Shown: piece by piece, positions 5,829 to 5,859 of the stretch
How positions within the stretch are numbered: position 1 is the first letter of the stretch
How the letters are laid out: every line of letters begins with the position of its first letter
DNA from: Clostridiales bacterium
GTDB lineage: Bacteria; Bacillota_A; Clostridia; Oscillospirales; Acutalibacteraceae
Direction of reading: 5' to 3'
NCBI GenBank assembly: GCA_009774735.1
Contig: VSOH01000107.1
Location: forward strand, 1 to 5,859
DNA: 5,859 nt
Notes under the pieces: generated by a model
What the model was told of the DNA's origin: nothing
The model's input: the letters and a program-made list of their open reading frames with translations, nothing else
The model's database searches: none
Program-made: the position numbers and the translations under genes

Positions 5829-5859
5829 GTTCGTTTTTCGCCTTTTGCTCGGAAACAGT

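Larger units (their letters stand above)
5612..5859. other. Gene-poor, structure-rich intergenic segment (possible ncRNA or repeat)
   Basis: I see no recognisable protein gene here. The segment holds two long perfect stem-loops (listed separately) and two smaller ones between them. The smaller ones are GTGG/CCAC with a 6-base loop (5699-5712) and an 8-bp stem GGCAGAGG-TTTA-CTTCTGTC (5760-5779) that needs two G-U pairs on the plus strand. A short frame from ATG 5725 stays open to the right edge on the plus strand, and another is open on the minus strand (5738-5859), but neither has a clear ribosome site or a domain I recognise. I could not match it to tmRNA, RNase P RNA, SRP RNA or a riboswitch. 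Confidence 0.35.

Overview
This AT-rich window comes from a low-GC Gram-positive bacterium, most likely a gut-type Clostridia (Oscillospiraceae/Lachnospiraceae-like). The grounds are Shine-Dalgarno sites such as AAGGAGG, near-consensus sigma-A promoters (TTGACA/TATAAT), short intrinsic terminators, a lipoprotein-type binding protein and a clostridial-type 346-aa type I DAHP synthase. Genus cannot be fixed from the sequence alone.

Layout, left to right. (1) 1-656, plus strand: an OmpR/PhoB-family response regulator lacking only about its first ten residues, which lie off the left edge. (2) 664-687: a perfect hairpin between two convergent transcription units. (3) 697-3504, minus strand: a three-gene ABC importer read from right to left as lipoprotein binding protein, permease, ATPase. 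It belongs to the family that includes the proposed tryptophan importers TrpX-TrpY-TrpZ. The permease and ATPase genes overlap by one base. A terminator-like hairpin separates the binding-protein gene from the permease gene. (4) 3620-4660, minus strand: DAHP synthase, the first enzyme of the shikimate/aromatic pathway, just upstream of the importer and on the same strand. (5) 4661-4846: a divergent promoter region, with a consensus promoter for DAHP synthase and a weaker one for the gene to the right. (6) 4847-5611, plus strand: a membrane-anchored GH25 (lysozyme-type) glycoside hydrolase. (7) 5612-5859: no confident gene, but several stem-loops, two of them long and perfect. One looks like a strong terminator for minus-strand transcription.

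The main biological theme is aromatic metabolism: a synthesis entry enzyme (DAHP synthase) sits beside an importer whose family has been linked to aromatic amino acids. Each unit has its own recognisable promoter. No clear terminator separates them, so read-through from the DAHP synthase gene into the importer is possible. The response regulator and the GH25 enzyme look like unrelated neighbours. I see no mobile element, CRISPR array, tRNA, rRNA or T-box leader. The only part resembling something undescribed is the structured 3' intergenic segment, and that evidence is modest.
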